Below are positions 23,620-34,426 of a stretch of DNA of 64,000 bases, in pieces. Within the stretch, counting starts at the first letter, position 1. Each line of letters starts with the position of its first letter. A model generated the notes under the pieces. It was not told the DNA's origin. It worked only from the letters and a program-made list of their open reading frames with translations, and ran no database searches. The position numbers and the translations under genes are program-made. Origin of the DNA: Mycobacterium gallinarum (GTDB lineage Bacteria > Actinomycetota > Actinomycetes > Mycobacteriales > Mycobacteriaceae); NCBI RefSeq assembly GCF_010726765.1, contig NZ_AP022601.1, positions 3,596,001 to 3,660,000 on the forward strand, written 5' to 3'.

Positions 23620-25069
23620 CAGCGACCTCCCGCTGGGCTTCGGTTCCGACGATCAGAGGCGCGAGTCGCTCGGCCGAACGCACTGCGCGCGGTGAGGTCG
23701 AGTACACGCCGAGCGCGACGATCGTCACCCCGAGCACCGCGCAGATGACCCACAGCGGTCGCGCCGCCACGGCGAAGTCCGCGCCCGCCGTCGCCAGCGC
23801 CGACCCGGCGATCGAACCGCACACCGCCACACCGAGACTGACGCCGACCTGGCGGCTGGTACTCGCGACGGCCGATGCCGCGCCGGCCCGGTCGGTCGGC
23901 ATGCCACTGACGGCAGCATTCGTGATCGGGGCGTTGACCATCGAGAAGCCGATGCCGAACACCGCGAAGATCACCAGTAGCTGCCACACGGGCGTCGTCG
24001 CGTTCAGCGAGGTGAGCAGCACCGTCGACGCGGTGATCAGCACGCCCGCGATGACGATCGACGGCCGGCTCCCCCATCGTCCGACCATCCGGCCGGACAG
24101 TGGTGAAAACACCAGCGCGCCAATGGCTACCGGCAGATAGATCAACCCGGTCTCCATGGCCGAGAAGCCGCGCTCGTCCTGCAGGTACAGCGACATCATG
24201 AACAGGAAGGCGCCCCACGCGGCGAAGGCGCACACCGCTATCACGGTCGCGGACGCGAACGGAATGCTGCGGAAGAAGCGGAGATCGATGAACGGGTCGT
24301 GGCGTCGGGACTCGAAGAGGAGGAAGGCGACCAGGGCGGCAGCCGCGACGATGGCCACGACGATGGTGCGGGCGTCGCCCCAGCCGAAGTTCGGTCCTTC
24401 GATGAGGACGAAGACGATGCCGAACAGGAAGGCCATGCCGAGGCCCTGACCGATCGGGTCGACGTCGCGCATGGTGACCGACTTGGACTCGGGCACGAAG
24501 ATCGCGGTGAGCAGGATCGCGAGCGCACAGATCGGCAGGTTGATCCAGAACACCGAACGCCAGCTGGAGAACTCGATGAGCGCCCCGCCGACGATCGGGC
24601 CCAACGCCATCGAGATGCCGACGACACCGCCCCACACACCGATGGCGCGGGCGCGCTCGACGCGGCCGGTGAACACCTGGGTGATGATCGACATGGCGAC
24701 CGGGTTCATCATCGAACCGCCGACGGCTTGCAAGAATCGCGCGGCGATCAACGTCTCGATGTTGGGCGCGAGGCTGCACAGCAGGGAGCCGATCGCGAAC
24801 ACCGTCAGCCCGATCTGGAAGGTGCGGCGACGGCCGAACCGGTCCGCCGCCGCGCCCGCGAGCAGCAGCAGCGACGCCAGCACCAGCGTGTAGATGTCGA
24901 TGACCCACTGCAGCTGCGAGGCCGTGGCGCCGAGATCCTTGCGAATGTTCGGAATGGCGACGTTGACGATCGTCGCATCCATCGACACGATCAGCAGGCT
25001 CAGGCAGCAGGACACCAAGATGATGGCCTTGCGCCGACTGCTCATTGATCGGACGACAGTTTCATTCAC
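23609..25069 (-). CDS. MFS drug transporter, 14-helix DHA2 (EmrB/QacA) family
   Basis: 486 residues from GTG 25069; ATG 25045 eight codons later is an alternative. Fourteen hydrophobic segments. TM1 holds the D-A-T-I-V-N-V-A-I-P motif (D1) typical of DHA2 pumps, the loop after TM2 has motif A as A-A-D-R-F-G-R-R-R, and TM5 has motif C-like G-P-I-V-G-G-A-L-I. Proton antiport of lipophilic drugs or dyes is expected. The operon partner is a MarR regulator. The gene pair interrupts the Rv0897c-gltA2 neighbourhood of M. tuberculosis, so it is an accessory insertion. Confidence 0.9.
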   Translation of the reverse strand: MNETVVRSMSSRRKAIILVSCCLSLLIVSMDATIVNVAIPNIRKDLGATASQLQWVIDIYTLVLASLLLLAGAAADRFGRRRTFQIGLTVFAIGSLLCSLAPNIETLIAARFLQAVGGSMMNPVAMSIITQVFTGRVERARAIGVWGGVVGISMALGPIVGGALIEFSSWRSVFWINLPICALAILLTAIFVPESKSVTMRDVDPIGQGLGMAFLFGIVFVLIEGPNFGWGDARTIVVAIVAAAALVAFLLFESRRHDPFIDLRFFRSIPFASATVIAVCAFAAWGAFLFMMSLYLQDERGFSAMETGLIYLPVAIGALVFSPLSGRMVGRWGSRPSIVIAGVLITASTVLLTSLNATTPVWQLLVIFAVFGIGFSMVNAPITNAAVSGMPTDRAGAASAVASTSRQVGVSLGVAVCGSIAGSALATAGADFAVAARPLWVICAVLGVTIVALGVYSTSPRAVRSAERLAPLIVGTEAQREVADVR

Positions 25070-25096
25070 ACAACTATTGTGAAACTACAACTGTTG
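25069..25096. promoter_or_regulatory. Paired palindromes at the MFS/marR promoter
   Basis: CACAACTATTGTG (25069-25081) and CAACTGTTG (25088-25096) share ACAACTnTTG at 17-bp spacing. Between them TTGT-N6-ACAA (25077-25090) makes a third dyad. The first overlaps the GTG start codon of the transporter. Likely MarR operators; inference. Confidence 0.5.
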
Positions 25097-25210
25097 CGAT
25101 GGCAAGCCCTACCGCGAGTGAAATGCGTTACGACGCCGAGTGTGGAGTTGTGACACGCTCCGGCCGCCCGAAGCGTGCGGGTAACCCACGTTCGGCAGAC
25201 GCGGGGGGGC

Positions 25211-26506
<1,296 letters not shown>

Positions 26507-26611
26507 GGGGATCCCTTCTACGTTGCAAGGAATATCGAGAACATGTCGTGTCTGTCCCTCAAAAGGTAGTCCCATTCCAACGATCCCGCCCGAGGGGGGG
26601 CCGCCAGACGG

Positions 26612-27262
26612 TCAGACCGGCTGCCGATTGCCCGTCACGAGGCCGGTGAACTCGGCAAATGTGTCTTCCAGATAGGTGGCCACGTCGTCGATCGTCAGCT
26701 GGGTACCGTCCCGGCCGCCTGCGGCCAGACCGGTCAGCGCGGTCATGAGCATCGAACCCCACACCGCGGAGACCAGCCGTGGCGCGCGATCGCCGATGGC
26801 CAGTCCCATCCGCCGGGCGAGTTCCGCGTCGATGGCGTTCCCGCGGTACTCCAGTGCGGACTGCCGCAAGGCCGACGACGACAAGATGATCCGCACGATG
26901 CACATCACCCGGTCCGCCGACAGCTCGCCGGCCGGCGCGACCTTAGACGCGTTGGCCATCGCGAGGTAGGCGTTCAGCAGCGCCTCGAAATGGTTGACGT
27001 CGAGCGGTTGGCGGGCCAGTTCGACGGCCGTCTTCTCCAGCACCTCATCGATGAGGGCCAGCGCAATCGCGTCCTTGGTGGCGAAGTACCGGCTGAAGGT
27101 GCGCGGCGAGACGTCGGCGATGGCGGCGATCTGGTCGACGGTGGTGCGATCGAACCCCTGGCGTTCGCACAGGTCGACCGCAGCGTCGATGAGGGTGGCA
27201 CGGGTGCGTTGCTTTTTGCGTTCCCGCAGCCCGAGGGTTGCCTCCCCGCTGAGATCAGACAC
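26612..27262 (-). CDS. TetR-family transcriptional regulator
   Basis: 216 residues from GTG 27262; a frame to 27313 is open but lacks a better start. N-terminal domain R-E-R-K-K-Q-R-T-R-A-T-L-I-D-A-A then T-V-D-Q-I-A-A-I-A-D-V-S-P-R-T-F-S-R-Y-F-A-T-K-D-A-I is a canonical TetR helix-turn-helix. The C-terminal domain is the long actinobacterial type. It stands alone between gltA2 and pdxH; no strong dyad was seen at its start, so the target is unknown. Confidence 0.88.
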   Translation of the reverse strand: MSDLSGEATLGLRERKKQRTRATLIDAAVDLCERQGFDRTTVDQIAAIADVSPRTFSRYFATKDAIALALIDEVLEKTAVELARQPLDVNHFEALLNAYLAMANASKVAPAGELSADRVMCIVRIILSSSALRQSALEYRGNAIDAELARRMGLAIGDRAPRLVSAVWGSMLMTALTGLAAGGRDGTQLTIDDVATYLEDTFAEFTGLVTGNRQPV

Positions 27263-27402
27263 GAACTCGGATGCTAGCCAGCCAAGGTAAGAGGCCGCTG
27301 AGAAAAGTGGCACCCTCCGACAATTGGCCCCCTAGGTCACGGTTTGGTGCCATCGATGTCGGCAGAGATGCGCCCCCGTGAGCGGGGAATTCGGCCGAGC
27401 AG

Positions 27403-28095
27403 TTACGGCTGTAACCGCTCGATGCGGCTGTTGTGCATGCTCGCTGGCAGCTCGGCATCGGTGACGACACGAATCCTGTTGTGCACCCTGTTCTCCCGGC
27501 CCTGCCAGAACTCCACCACCTCGGGAGAGATGAGGTACCCGCCCCAATTCGGCGGCACCGGCACCGCGTCGAGATCAGCGAACCGCTGGGTCACCTCGGC
27601 CAGCTGTTCGAGTAGCGCGGCACGCGAGGCGATCGGCGCGGACTGGTGCGACGCCCAGGCGCCCAGCTGCGAACCCCGCGGGCGCTTGGACCAGTAGTCC
27701 GCGGTCTGTTCGGCGGAAACCTTGCTCACCAGTCCCCGGACGTGGACCTGGCGCCCGAGCAGGTACCACGGGAACGTCGCCGATGCGTACGGCGTCCGGG
27801 CCAGGTCTTCACCTTTGGCGGAGTCGTAGTTGGTGAAGAAGGTGATGCCGTCGGCGTCGACACTCTTGCAGAGCACCGAGCGGGTGGACGGGCGTCCGCG
27901 CGCGTCGACGGTGCCCACCACCATCGCGTTGGGCTCGGCCACCCCTGCGCGTTCGGCGTCGGCTAACCACTTGTGCAGCAGCGCAACCCAGCCGTCGGCG
28001 AGCCAATCCGCGTCGAGGTCGCCGCTGCCGTCTTTCTCCACCGAGCCGTACTCGACCCGCATTCTCGCCAGATGGTCGTCGTCGCGAGGTTCCAC
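27403..28095 (-). CDS. pdxH: Pyridoxamine 5'-phosphate oxidase
   Basis: 230 residues from GTG 28095, the usual length for PdxH. Motifs: R-V-E-Y-G (substrate gate), [33 protein letters not shown] (FMN phosphate), and the terminal [11 protein letters not shown] with R-I-E-R-L-Q-P at the very end, all typical. FMN enzyme that oxidises PNP or PMP to pyridoxal 5'-phosphate with O2. Divergent from citA; the 84-bp gap has a weak TTAC/GTAA dyad at 28131-28147 and nothing stronger. Confidence 0.95.
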   Translation of the reverse strand: MEPRDDDHLARMRVEYGSVEKDGSGDLDADWLADGWVALLHKWLADAERAGVAEPNAMVVGTVDARGRPSTRSVLCKSVDADGITFFTNYDSAKGEDLARTPYASATFPWYLLGRQVHVRGLVSKVSAEQTADYWSKRPRGSQLGAWASHQSAPIASRAALLEQLAEVTQRFADLDAVPVPPNWGGYLISPEVVEFWQGRENRVHNRIRVVTDAELPASMHNSRIERLQP

Positions 28096-28179
28096 GCGCT
28101 CACGCTACGCCTGCGCGGTTCGCCGACCCATTACCGACCGGTAGTAAAAGGCGCAGGAGCGGGTGCGAGAATTTTGCCC

Positions 28180-29307
28180 ATGACTACGGTGTCGACGGTT
28201 CCTGAGGATTTCGTACCCGGACTCGAGGGCGTGGTCGCCTTCACCACCGAGATCGCCGAACCGGACAAGGATGGCGGCGCGCTGCGCTATCGCGGCGTCG
28301 ACATCGACGATCTGGTCAGCCAGCACGTCACCTTCGGCGATGTGTGGGCGCTGCTGGTCGACGGCAAGTTCGGCCGCGGCCTGCCGCCCGCCGAACCGTT
28401 CCCGCTGCCGATTCACAGCGGTGATGTCCGCGTCGACGTGCAGGCCGGCCTGGCGATGCTCGCCCCGATCTGGGGATATGCGCCGCTGCTCGACATCGAC
28501 GAAGAAACTGCGCGCGACCAACTGGCCCGCGCGTCGGTGATGGCCCTGTCCTACGTCGCACAGTCCGCACGTGGCATCTACCGACCCGCGGTCCCACAGC
28601 GGGTCGTCGACGAATGTTCCACCGTGACAGCGCGATTCATGACCCGCTGGCAGGGTGAGCCCGATCCCAAGCACGTCGAGGCGATCGACGCCTACTGGGT
28701 GTCGGCCGCCGAGCACGGCATGAACGCGTCCACGTTCACCGCCCGCGTGATCGCATCGACCGGTGCCGACGTCGCGGCGGCGTTGTCCGGAGCCATCGGC
28801 GCGATGAGCGGACCGCTGCACGGCGGTGCCCCGGCCCGCGTGCTGCCGATGATCGAGGAAGTCGAGAAGACCGACGATGCGCGCACGGTCGTCAAGGGCA
28901 TCCTCGACCGCAAGGAAAAGCTGATGGGCTTCGGCCACCGCGTCTACCGCGCCGAGGACCCGCGGGCGCGGGTGCTGCGGGCCACCGCCAAGCGGTTGGG
29001 GGCGCCCCGCTTCGAGGTCGCGTCGGCGCTGGAGCAGGCCGCACTCGCCGAGCTACGTGAACGCCGTCCCGACCGCGCGATCGAAACCAACGTCGAATTC
29101 TGGGCAGCGGTGATCCTGGACTTCGCCGGAGTACCGACCCAGATGATGCCCGCGATGTTCACCTGCGGTCGCACCGCCGGCTGGTGTGCCCACATCCTCG
29201 AACAGATGCGTCTCGGCAAGCTCGTGCGCCCGGCCGCGATCTACGTCGGCCCCGGCCCCCGCAGCCCGGAGTCCGTCGAGGGTTGGGACCAAGTCGCCCG
29301 GTCGTGA
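28180..29307 (+). CDS. citA: Second citrate synthase (CitA type)
   Basis: 375 residues, ATG 28180. Shorter citrate synthase paralogue: A-L-R-Y-R-G-V-D-I-D-D-L, A-E-H-G-M-N-A-S-T (near residue 178), M-S-G-P-L-H-G-G-A-P-A-R-V (His214) and M-G-F-G-H-R-V-Y-R-A-E-D-P-R-A (His253) give the active site. Length and position match M. tuberculosis CitA (Rv0889c). It may serve 2-methylcitrate or an alternative citrate route; sequence alone does not decide. The stop overlaps the next gene's GTG (GTGA). Confidence 0.93.
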   Translation: MTTVSTVPEDFVPGLEGVVAFTTEIAEPDKDGGALRYRGVDIDDLVSQHVTFGDVWALLVDGKFGRGLPPAEPFPLPIHSGDVRVDVQAGLAMLAPIWGYAPLLDIDEETARDQLARASVMALSYVAQSARGIYRPAVPQRVVDECSTVTARFMTRWQGEPDPKHVEAIDAYWVSAAEHGMNASTFTARVIASTGADVAAALSGAIGAMSGPLHGGAPARVLPMIEEVEKTDDARTVVKGILDRKEKLMGFGHRVYRAEDPRARVLRATAKRLGAPRFEVASALEQAALAELRERRPDRAIETNVEFWAAVILDFAGVPTQMMPAMFTCGRTAGWCAHILEQMRLGKLVRPAAIYVGPGPRSPESVEGWDQVARS

Positions 29308-29915
29308 CGATCGAGACCTATCGTGCGGCGGCGACGAGTCTCGCCGCGCTGGTGCGCGAGATTCCGGCCGGCGCGTGGGGCCAGCCCGGACTGGGCGACT
29401 GGGACGTCCGCGCGCTGGTGGGTCACACGTCGCGCTCGCTGACCACCGTGCTCAGCTACCTGCAGACCACCGCGGACCGGGAGGACGTCGCGACTCCGCA
29501 GGAGTACTACGTGCGGGTGACACCGTCCGCGCTGGGCATCGATCCGACCGATGTCGCCGAGCGCGGCAGGCAGGCGGGCCGGGATCTCGGCGAAGATCCG
29601 GCGACCGCCGTCGACGCGTTGGTCTCAGAAGTGCTTGGCGCGCTCACAGAGATCGACGGCGATCCGTTGATCAAGATCATTGGCGGCCTGGGGATTCGGC
29701 TGCGCACGTACTTGCCGACCCGGGTATTCGAACTGGCTGTACACGGGGTGGATATCGCCAGGGCGGTCGACATTTCGTTCCAGTTGTCCGAGGACATACT
29801 CGCCGAGGCGCTAGACATCGCGACGCGAACGGCCATTGCGACCGGCCGCGGGGAGTCGCTGCTAATGGCGCTGACGGGTCGCTCCGCGTTGCCGCCGTCG
29901 TTCTCCGTGGTGTGA
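29304..29915 (+). CDS. Maleylpyruvate isomerase N-terminal-domain (DinB-like) protein
   Basis: 203 residues from GTG 29304, coupled to citA by a 4-nt overlap. The start Y-R-A-A-A-T-S-L-A-A-L-V and W-G-Q-P-G-L-G-D-W-D-V-R-A-L-V-G-H-T-S-R-S, with later F-E-L-A-V-H-G-V-D-I-A-R-A, are the conserved blocks of the mycothiol-linked maleylpyruvate isomerase/DinB four-helix fold. These carry one metal-binding His in G-H and another in V-H-G-x-D. Some members are mycothiol-dependent transferases. Substrate unknown. Confidence 0.8.
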   Translation: MTIETYRAAATSLAALVREIPAGAWGQPGLGDWDVRALVGHTSRSLTTVLSYLQTTADREDVATPQEYYVRVTPSALGIDPTDVAERGRQAGRDLGEDPATAVDALVSEVLGALTEIDGDPLIKIIGGLGIRLRTYLPTRVFELAVHGVDIARAVDISFQLSEDILAEALDIATRTAIATGRGESLLMALTGRSALPPSFSVV

Positions 29916-29991
29916 GCCGGCAAAGGTTAGATACAACACGTGCGACCCGGAAATGAACCTAAACCTGTCAACTTCCTTCTAGGGTGAGCGG

Positions 29992-30846
29992 GTGCACCAG
30001 ATGGATCGCCGCAACATGATGACGATGATGGCGGGTCTTGGCGTGTTGGCAGCCACGATCCCCGTCGCCCAAGCCCAGGCAAGCCCGATGAAGCGCGCGC
30101 CGCTACCGACGCAGCCGCCGACTGCCGACCCGGGAACCTACATCTTCCACGACGAGTTCGACGGTCCGGCCGGATCGGCGCCCGACCCGGCCAAGTGGTT
30201 GATCCAGACCTGGCAGGACGAGGTCTACCCGCCGGTCCAGGGCATCTACCGCAACGATCGCCGCAACATCTTCCAGGACGGCAACTCCAATCTGGTGATG
30301 ATGGCCACCAACGAGATGGGCACCTACTACGGCGCCAAGCTGCGCGGTATCTGGCGCGGCATGATCAACCAGACGTGGGAAGCGCGGATCAAGCTCGACT
30401 GCCTGACCCCCGGCTGCTGGCCGGCGTTCTGGGCCGTCAACGAGGACCCGCTGCCCGACGGTGAGGTCGACGTCTTCGAGTGGTACGGCAACAACCAATG
30501 GCCGCCGGGCACCACGGTGCACGCGGCGTCCAACGGCAAGACCTGGGAGGGCAAGTCGATCCCAGGCATGGTCGACACCGCCTGGCACACCTGGCGAATG
30601 CACTGGGGCGAGGACGGTTTCACGTTCTGGCGGGATTACGTCGATGGTGCCGAACCGTACTTCCATGTGCCGCCCAACCCGATCCCCGTGTCGGGCCGGC
30701 CCGGTGACCTCAGGTGGCCCTTCAGCATTCCCGGCTACTGGATGCAGCCGATGTTCACCCTCGCGGTCGGTGGGCCCGGTGGCGGCAACCCGGCCGCGGG
30801 TGTGTTCCCGGCGTCCATGCTCGTCGACTATCTCCGCGTCTGGTAA
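29992..30846 (+). CDS. Secreted GH16 beta-glucanase
   Basis: 284 residues from GTG 29992 after AGGGTGAG; ATG 30001 is also possible. The N-terminus M-D-R-R-N-M-M-T-M-M-A-G-L-G with A-x-A cleavage at about residue 31 looks like a twin-arginine signal. Family 16 glycoside hydrolase catalytic motif G-E-V-D-V-F-E-W: nucleophile Glu158, Asp160 and acid/base Glu163. Aromatic residues for sugar stacking surround it. Likely hydrolyses beta-1,3-glucan outside the cell; close in type to M. tuberculosis Rv0315. Stands next to, and convergent with, a glycosyltransferase gene. Confidence 0.88.
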   Translation: MHQMDRRNMMTMMAGLGVLAATIPVAQAQASPMKRAPLPTQPPTADPGTYIFHDEFDGPAGSAPDPAKWLIQTWQDEVYPPVQGIYRNDRRNIFQDGNSNLVMMATNEMGTYYGAKLRGIWRGMINQTWEARIKLDCLTPGCWPAFWAVNEDPLPDGEVDVFEWYGNNQWPPGTTVHAASNGKTWEGKSIPGMVDTAWHTWRMHWGEDGFTFWRDYVDGAEPYFHVPPNPIPVSGRPGDLRWPFSIPGYWMQPMFTLAVGGPGGGNPAAGVFPASMLVDYLRVW

Positions 30847-30847
30847 C

Positions 30848-32425
30848 TCATCGTTGCGCTTTGATGACCTGAACCAGGTTGAACTGCCAGCGTTCCACCA
30901 GCCGGTAGCCGGTTTCACGCGTCATGGCGAAGGCCGGGGTGCCGCCGAATAGCGGGCCCGGCTCCATCGCCGGATTCTGTTCGGAGGCAGGCCGTGTCGG
31001 GTCGGCCTGCGTGATGATCCACAGCACGCGGCAGACGTTCAGGGGACCTACCGACGCTTCCGGTATGAGGTTGGTGTCGAAGACGTCGTCGCGTTCGACC
31101 GCCGTCTGCCACAGGCTGATGTCGACGACTTTGTCGTAGGCGTCGGGGCGGGCCGCGAGCAGGGGACGCATCGGCGCGGGCATGAAGGTCACGGTGTCGT
31201 TCACCAGCAGGCACTCACCCGGCTCTCCCTGGGACTTCGCTTCGATGAGGTCGGCGACCTGACTGTAGTCCATTCCGTACTTCGCATACGAACTGCGTTG
31301 CACCAGAAGATAATTAGGTGCTGCCGCAGCCGCGAAGACGACCAGCACGACGGCGACTACCCACGGCCGGACCGCCAACGCGCCAACGCACACCCCCAGC
31401 ACGAGTGCCATCGCCGGTGCGGTGAAGCACAGATACCGCGGTGTGTAGATCGGATTTACCAGAGCCGACCAGCCGAGGATCAACGCGGTGGGGACCACCA
31501 GCCATGCGATCGCCATGGCCAACAGCTGACGATCCGGCCCGGAAAGTTTCGCAGACGTGAAGCGCCACAAGACGATCGCCGCGACGACGACACAGCAGGA
31601 GACGATCAGGAACAACGGACTTCTCTCGAAGTACTGCTGAACGGCCACGTCTTCGACGGTCCGGCTGCCCACCGGTGAGATCCAGATGATCTGGTGCGCC
31701 TGACCGACGGCCAGCCGCACGAACGGCGCCACTGCCAGACACGTGCACACCATGGTGACGGCGAACCGCACGACGACGGTCCGGGCCGGACGATGAAAGC
31801 AAAGGAAGACGGCGTGTGGCAGGAACATCAGCGCGAGGTACACGTCGAGCAGAATCGACGCCGCCATGGCCGCCGCGTAGCAGAGCCAGATCCAGTCGTT
31901 GTTGCGGCGCACACCGTGGACCAGCAGAACAGTCGACCACACGGCGGCCAGCATCGTCAGCGCGTACGGACGGGCCTCGATACCCGCCCATGTCACGCGC
32001 GGCAGGATCGCACACAGGACACCGGCGCTCAGTGCGACAGTGCGCGACGAGAACTGTCTGCCCAGCACCACGACGCCCGCCGCCGCACCGCCGACGGCCA
32101 GACCGCTGGGCACGCGCGACCAGAACTCTGTCGGCGGGAAGATCGTGAACCAGCCGTGCATGAGCACGTAATACAGCCCGTGGACAGCGTCGACGTTGCC
32201 CATCATGTGCCACAGCTGACCCAGCGAGCGGCTGTACGAAGCCGAGATCGTCGCCGCCTCGTCGTACCAGAAGGACGGGCGGCCGGCGCCGACGATGCTG
32301 AGCGCGGCGGCGAACACCCCGACGACGAGGGGATCGAATACCGCCACCCTCGACTTCGTCGGGACTTCCTGGCCAGGCACGCCGCTATGTTGCCAGAAGC
32401 ACTTGTCGGTGCTCGGTGCTTGCAT
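30848..32425 (-). CDS. GT-C family membrane glycosyltransferase (family 39-like)
   Basis: About 525 residues from ATG 32425; GTG 32380 is an equally weak start. Ten to twelve hydrophobic helices. The first extracytoplasmic loop has G-R-P-S-F-W-Y-D-E-A-A-T, the Asp-Glu motif of GT-C mannosyl/arabinosyl transferases, and H-G-L-Y-Y-V-L-M-H-G-W in the next loop. The last 130 residues form a soluble outer domain. Such enzymes move sugars from polyprenyl-phosphate donors to lipoglycans or proteins. Acceptor unknown. The stop is 2 nt from the convergent glucanase stop. Confidence 0.8.
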   Translation of the reverse strand: MQAPSTDKCFWQHSGVPGQEVPTKSRVAVFDPLVVGVFAAALSIVGAGRPSFWYDEAATISASYSRSLGQLWHMMGNVDAVHGLYYVLMHGWFTIFPPTEFWSRVPSGLAVGGAAAGVVVLGRQFSSRTVALSAGVLCAILPRVTWAGIEARPYALTMLAAVWSTVLLVHGVRRNNDWIWLCYAAAMAASILLDVYLALMFLPHAVFLCFHRPARTVVVRFAVTMVCTCLAVAPFVRLAVGQAHQIIWISPVGSRTVEDVAVQQYFERSPLFLIVSCCVVVAAIVLWRFTSAKLSGPDRQLLAMAIAWLVVPTALILGWSALVNPIYTPRYLCFTAPAMALVLGVCVGALAVRPWVVAVVLVVFAAAAAPNYLLVQRSSYAKYGMDYSQVADLIEAKSQGEPGECLLVNDTVTFMPAPMRPLLAARPDAYDKVVDISLWQTAVERDDVFDTNLIPEASVGPLNVCRVLWIITQADPTRPASEQNPAMEPGPLFGGTPAFAMTRETGYRLVERWQFNLVQVIKAQR

Positions 32426-32509
32426 GAGGACCGGCGCGATGAGTTTGGCTCGCAGGCCGAGTCGTACTCGTTGCCCGCACGGGAAATTCAACTCTCTAGG
32501 AGACTGCTC

Positions 32510-32962
32510 ATGGCAATCGACGTCCAGCCCGCCGTATCCCCCCACCTCGTCGTCGACGATGCTGCGGCGGCCATCGACTTCTACGTCAAGGCCTTCGGCG
32601 CCCAGGAGTACGGCCGAGTTCCGGGCCCCGACGGCAAGCTCGTTCACGCCGCATTGAACATCAACGGTTCCACGGTGATGCTCAACGACGACTTCCCTGA
32701 GATGACCGAGGGCAAGTCGACGACCCCCAAGGCGCTCGGCGGCAGCCCGGTGACCATTCACCTGACGGTCACCGAGGTCGACACCAAATTCCAGCAGGCC
32801 ATAGACGCCGGCGCCACGGTGGTGCACCCGCTGGAGGACGCGTTCTGGGGCGACCGGTACGGCGTCGTGCGCGATCCGTTCGGCCATCTGTGGTCGATGG
32901 GCCAGCCGATGCGCGAGGTCAGCATGGAGGAGATCGAAGCGGCGATGAAGCAGAGCCAGTAA
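32510..32962 (+). CDS. VOC-superfamily (glyoxalase/PhnB-like) protein
   Basis: 150 residues from ATG 32510 after AGGAGA. PhnB-like single-chain VOC fold: V-S-P-H-L-V-V-D-D-A-A-A-A-I-D-F-Y-V-K-A-F-G-A at the start, then V-H-A-A-L-N-I-N-G-S-T-V-M-L, and at the end F-W-G-D-R-Y-G-V-V-R-D-P-F-G-H-L-W-S. The paired beta-alpha-beta-beta-beta units, with His/Glu positions, may bind a divalent metal. Positional homologue of Rv0887c. Catalytic activity unknown. Confidence 0.88.
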   Translation: MAIDVQPAVSPHLVVDDAAAAIDFYVKAFGAQEYGRVPGPDGKLVHAALNINGSTVMLNDDFPEMTEGKSTTPKALGGSPVTIHLTVTEVDTKFQQAIDAGATVVHPLEDAFWGDRYGVVRDPFGHLWSMGQPMREVSMEEIEAAMKQSQ

Positions 32963-32972
32963 CGGCTCGGGC

Positions 32973-33032
32973 GAGCGCAGGGCAGCGTCTGTGAACCCCT
33001 GGGATCGCCGGGGTGTCTCAAGCCCTGCGCTC
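32973..33032. repeat. 11-bp inverted repeat after the VOC gene
   Basis: GAGCGCAGGGC (32973-32983) and GCCCTGCGCTC (33022-33032) are perfect complements around a 38-nt loop. It starts 11 bp after the VOC stop and lies at the left border of the accessory island. No T run follows, so a processing or Rho-linked structure, or a boundary repeat, is as likely as a terminator. Confidence 0.45.
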
Positions 33033-33135
33033 AGCCATCATCGACATCAACGGCGATCATCGCCGCATACCCTCCGTCGCTCGACCTGCAAGCCGAGGCG
33101 ATTCTTAATGACTCAACTCGGCATGGAGGCCGGGG

Positions 33136-34253
33136 CTAGATTCCGATCATGTTGTCGACGACCACACCGGCGAGCGTGCACGTGAGCGGAAACGTGGAGT
33201 TTAGGAACACCCCAACTCGCGATCTATAGCCAAACGGCCAGACTGGATATGACGATTCGTGTTTCGCGAGCCTCTCGAGAACATCCATTTGCTCCACCGA
33301 GTCCTTGATGTTCTTTAAGGCTCCCTCGTTTGCGCCTCGTGCTTCGACTGATGCTCGGCGGAGTACCTTTCGTACGTCTCTCGGATGAGACCGTCGCGAT
33401 ATCGCAACATCGCCTTGCGTGCACTGCGAATTGGTAGATAGAACAGTGCTGGAATGATTCCGAGGCAAATGGCGGCGGAAACGATGAATTGCGGAGAGTC
33501 GTAACGGAACGTCCCTTGATTGATTGATTCCCAGACGGAGAATCCGATGATGAGCCCGGGAAGTATCGCCATCGGGGTCAGCTTCAACGAAAAGTCGCCC
33601 ACTGGGCTGAAGCCGCCGCCCCTGTCGGGATGCAGGCGATGCACCACGATCCGGTTGTTGTCGAAGATCGAATTCAGGGCCGCAGCGGCGACGGCCATGC
33701 TCACGATCAATCCTGACAAGGCAAGCCAGATCAGCGTCCAATTGAAAACCACGAGGGTGCCCGTGATGATCGTCCTGTGAGACCAGTGGGTCACTTCAGG
33801 CGGACCCGATATACCGACGATGCCCGTGGCTATGACCGCGAGTCCAGCAAGCGCAGCGGAGATCGACGGAATCGCGATGATTCGACGATCTCGTGCAAGT
33901 TCGATCGTGCGGTCACTGATCTCGATGTCGTCAGAAGTGAAGATTCCGTTGGTCCGCAACGTTCTCATGGAACTACTGAAATGCGTTGGCATCTTGAGGT
34001 AATAGTAGAAACATGTAGATGCAAAAGCTACGCTAGCGATGAATCCAGGATCTGGTGGGAAATTAGCAGGTTCGCCCGTCCTGAAGTCGCCAAATAGTGA
34101 CCCCGCTATGGCGAATACTAACACCAAGATTAATACAGCTGAAGCTGCATGGAATAGCGGTCGGCGGCAGAAGCGCCGTAACAAGCGTGGGTAGGTTTCC
34201 AGCAAGTAATCTTCAGACCAGATTGAAACGTTCTGAAGGGGAAACACCGCCAT
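33136..34253 (-). pseudogene. Integral membrane protein gene with a frameshift near its 3' end
   Basis: From ATG 34253 (a longer frame starts at 34304) the frame encodes about 312 residues with roughly six membrane helices, ending at TAA 33315. Coding-like sequence continues at once in another frame to TAG 33136: L-K-N-I-K-D-S-V-E-Q-M-D-V-L-E-R-L-A-K-H, then Y-P-V-W-P-F-G and V-F-L-N-S-T-F-P-L-T-C-T-L-A-G-V-V-V-D. The joined product, with its terminal hydrophobic segment, looks like one ancestral protein. The frameshift lies about 33315-33370. GC is clearly lower than in neighbouring genes. No family name is recognised. Either a recently broken gene or a sequencing error. Confidence 0.65.
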
Positions 34254-34260
34254 AGCGGTG
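34245..34260. promoter_or_regulatory. Short palindrome at the membrane-protein start codon
   Basis: CACCGC-CATA-GCGGTG, perfect 6-bp arms, spans the ATG at 34253 of the minus-strand membrane-protein gene. Could hide the start codon in RNA or bind a regulator; may be chance. Confidence 0.3.
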
Positions 34261-34426
34261 AATGCTAGACGCAGTCTGATATCCGGAAGCCCGTTCGAAC
34301 ACACTCCGCTAGCGGGACGCGATCAACCGTCATTTGGGTCGCCGTCGCGTGATGCAGGACATCGGGTCACTGTTCGCCGACCTCGGAGGTCTCCGAGCGG
34401 AACTCACCGTCCTCGGCGTTACTTGC

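Noticed and set aside
28131-28147. TTAC/GTAA dyad in the pdxH-citA gap
   Set aside because: Only 4-bp arms; too weak to call an operator.
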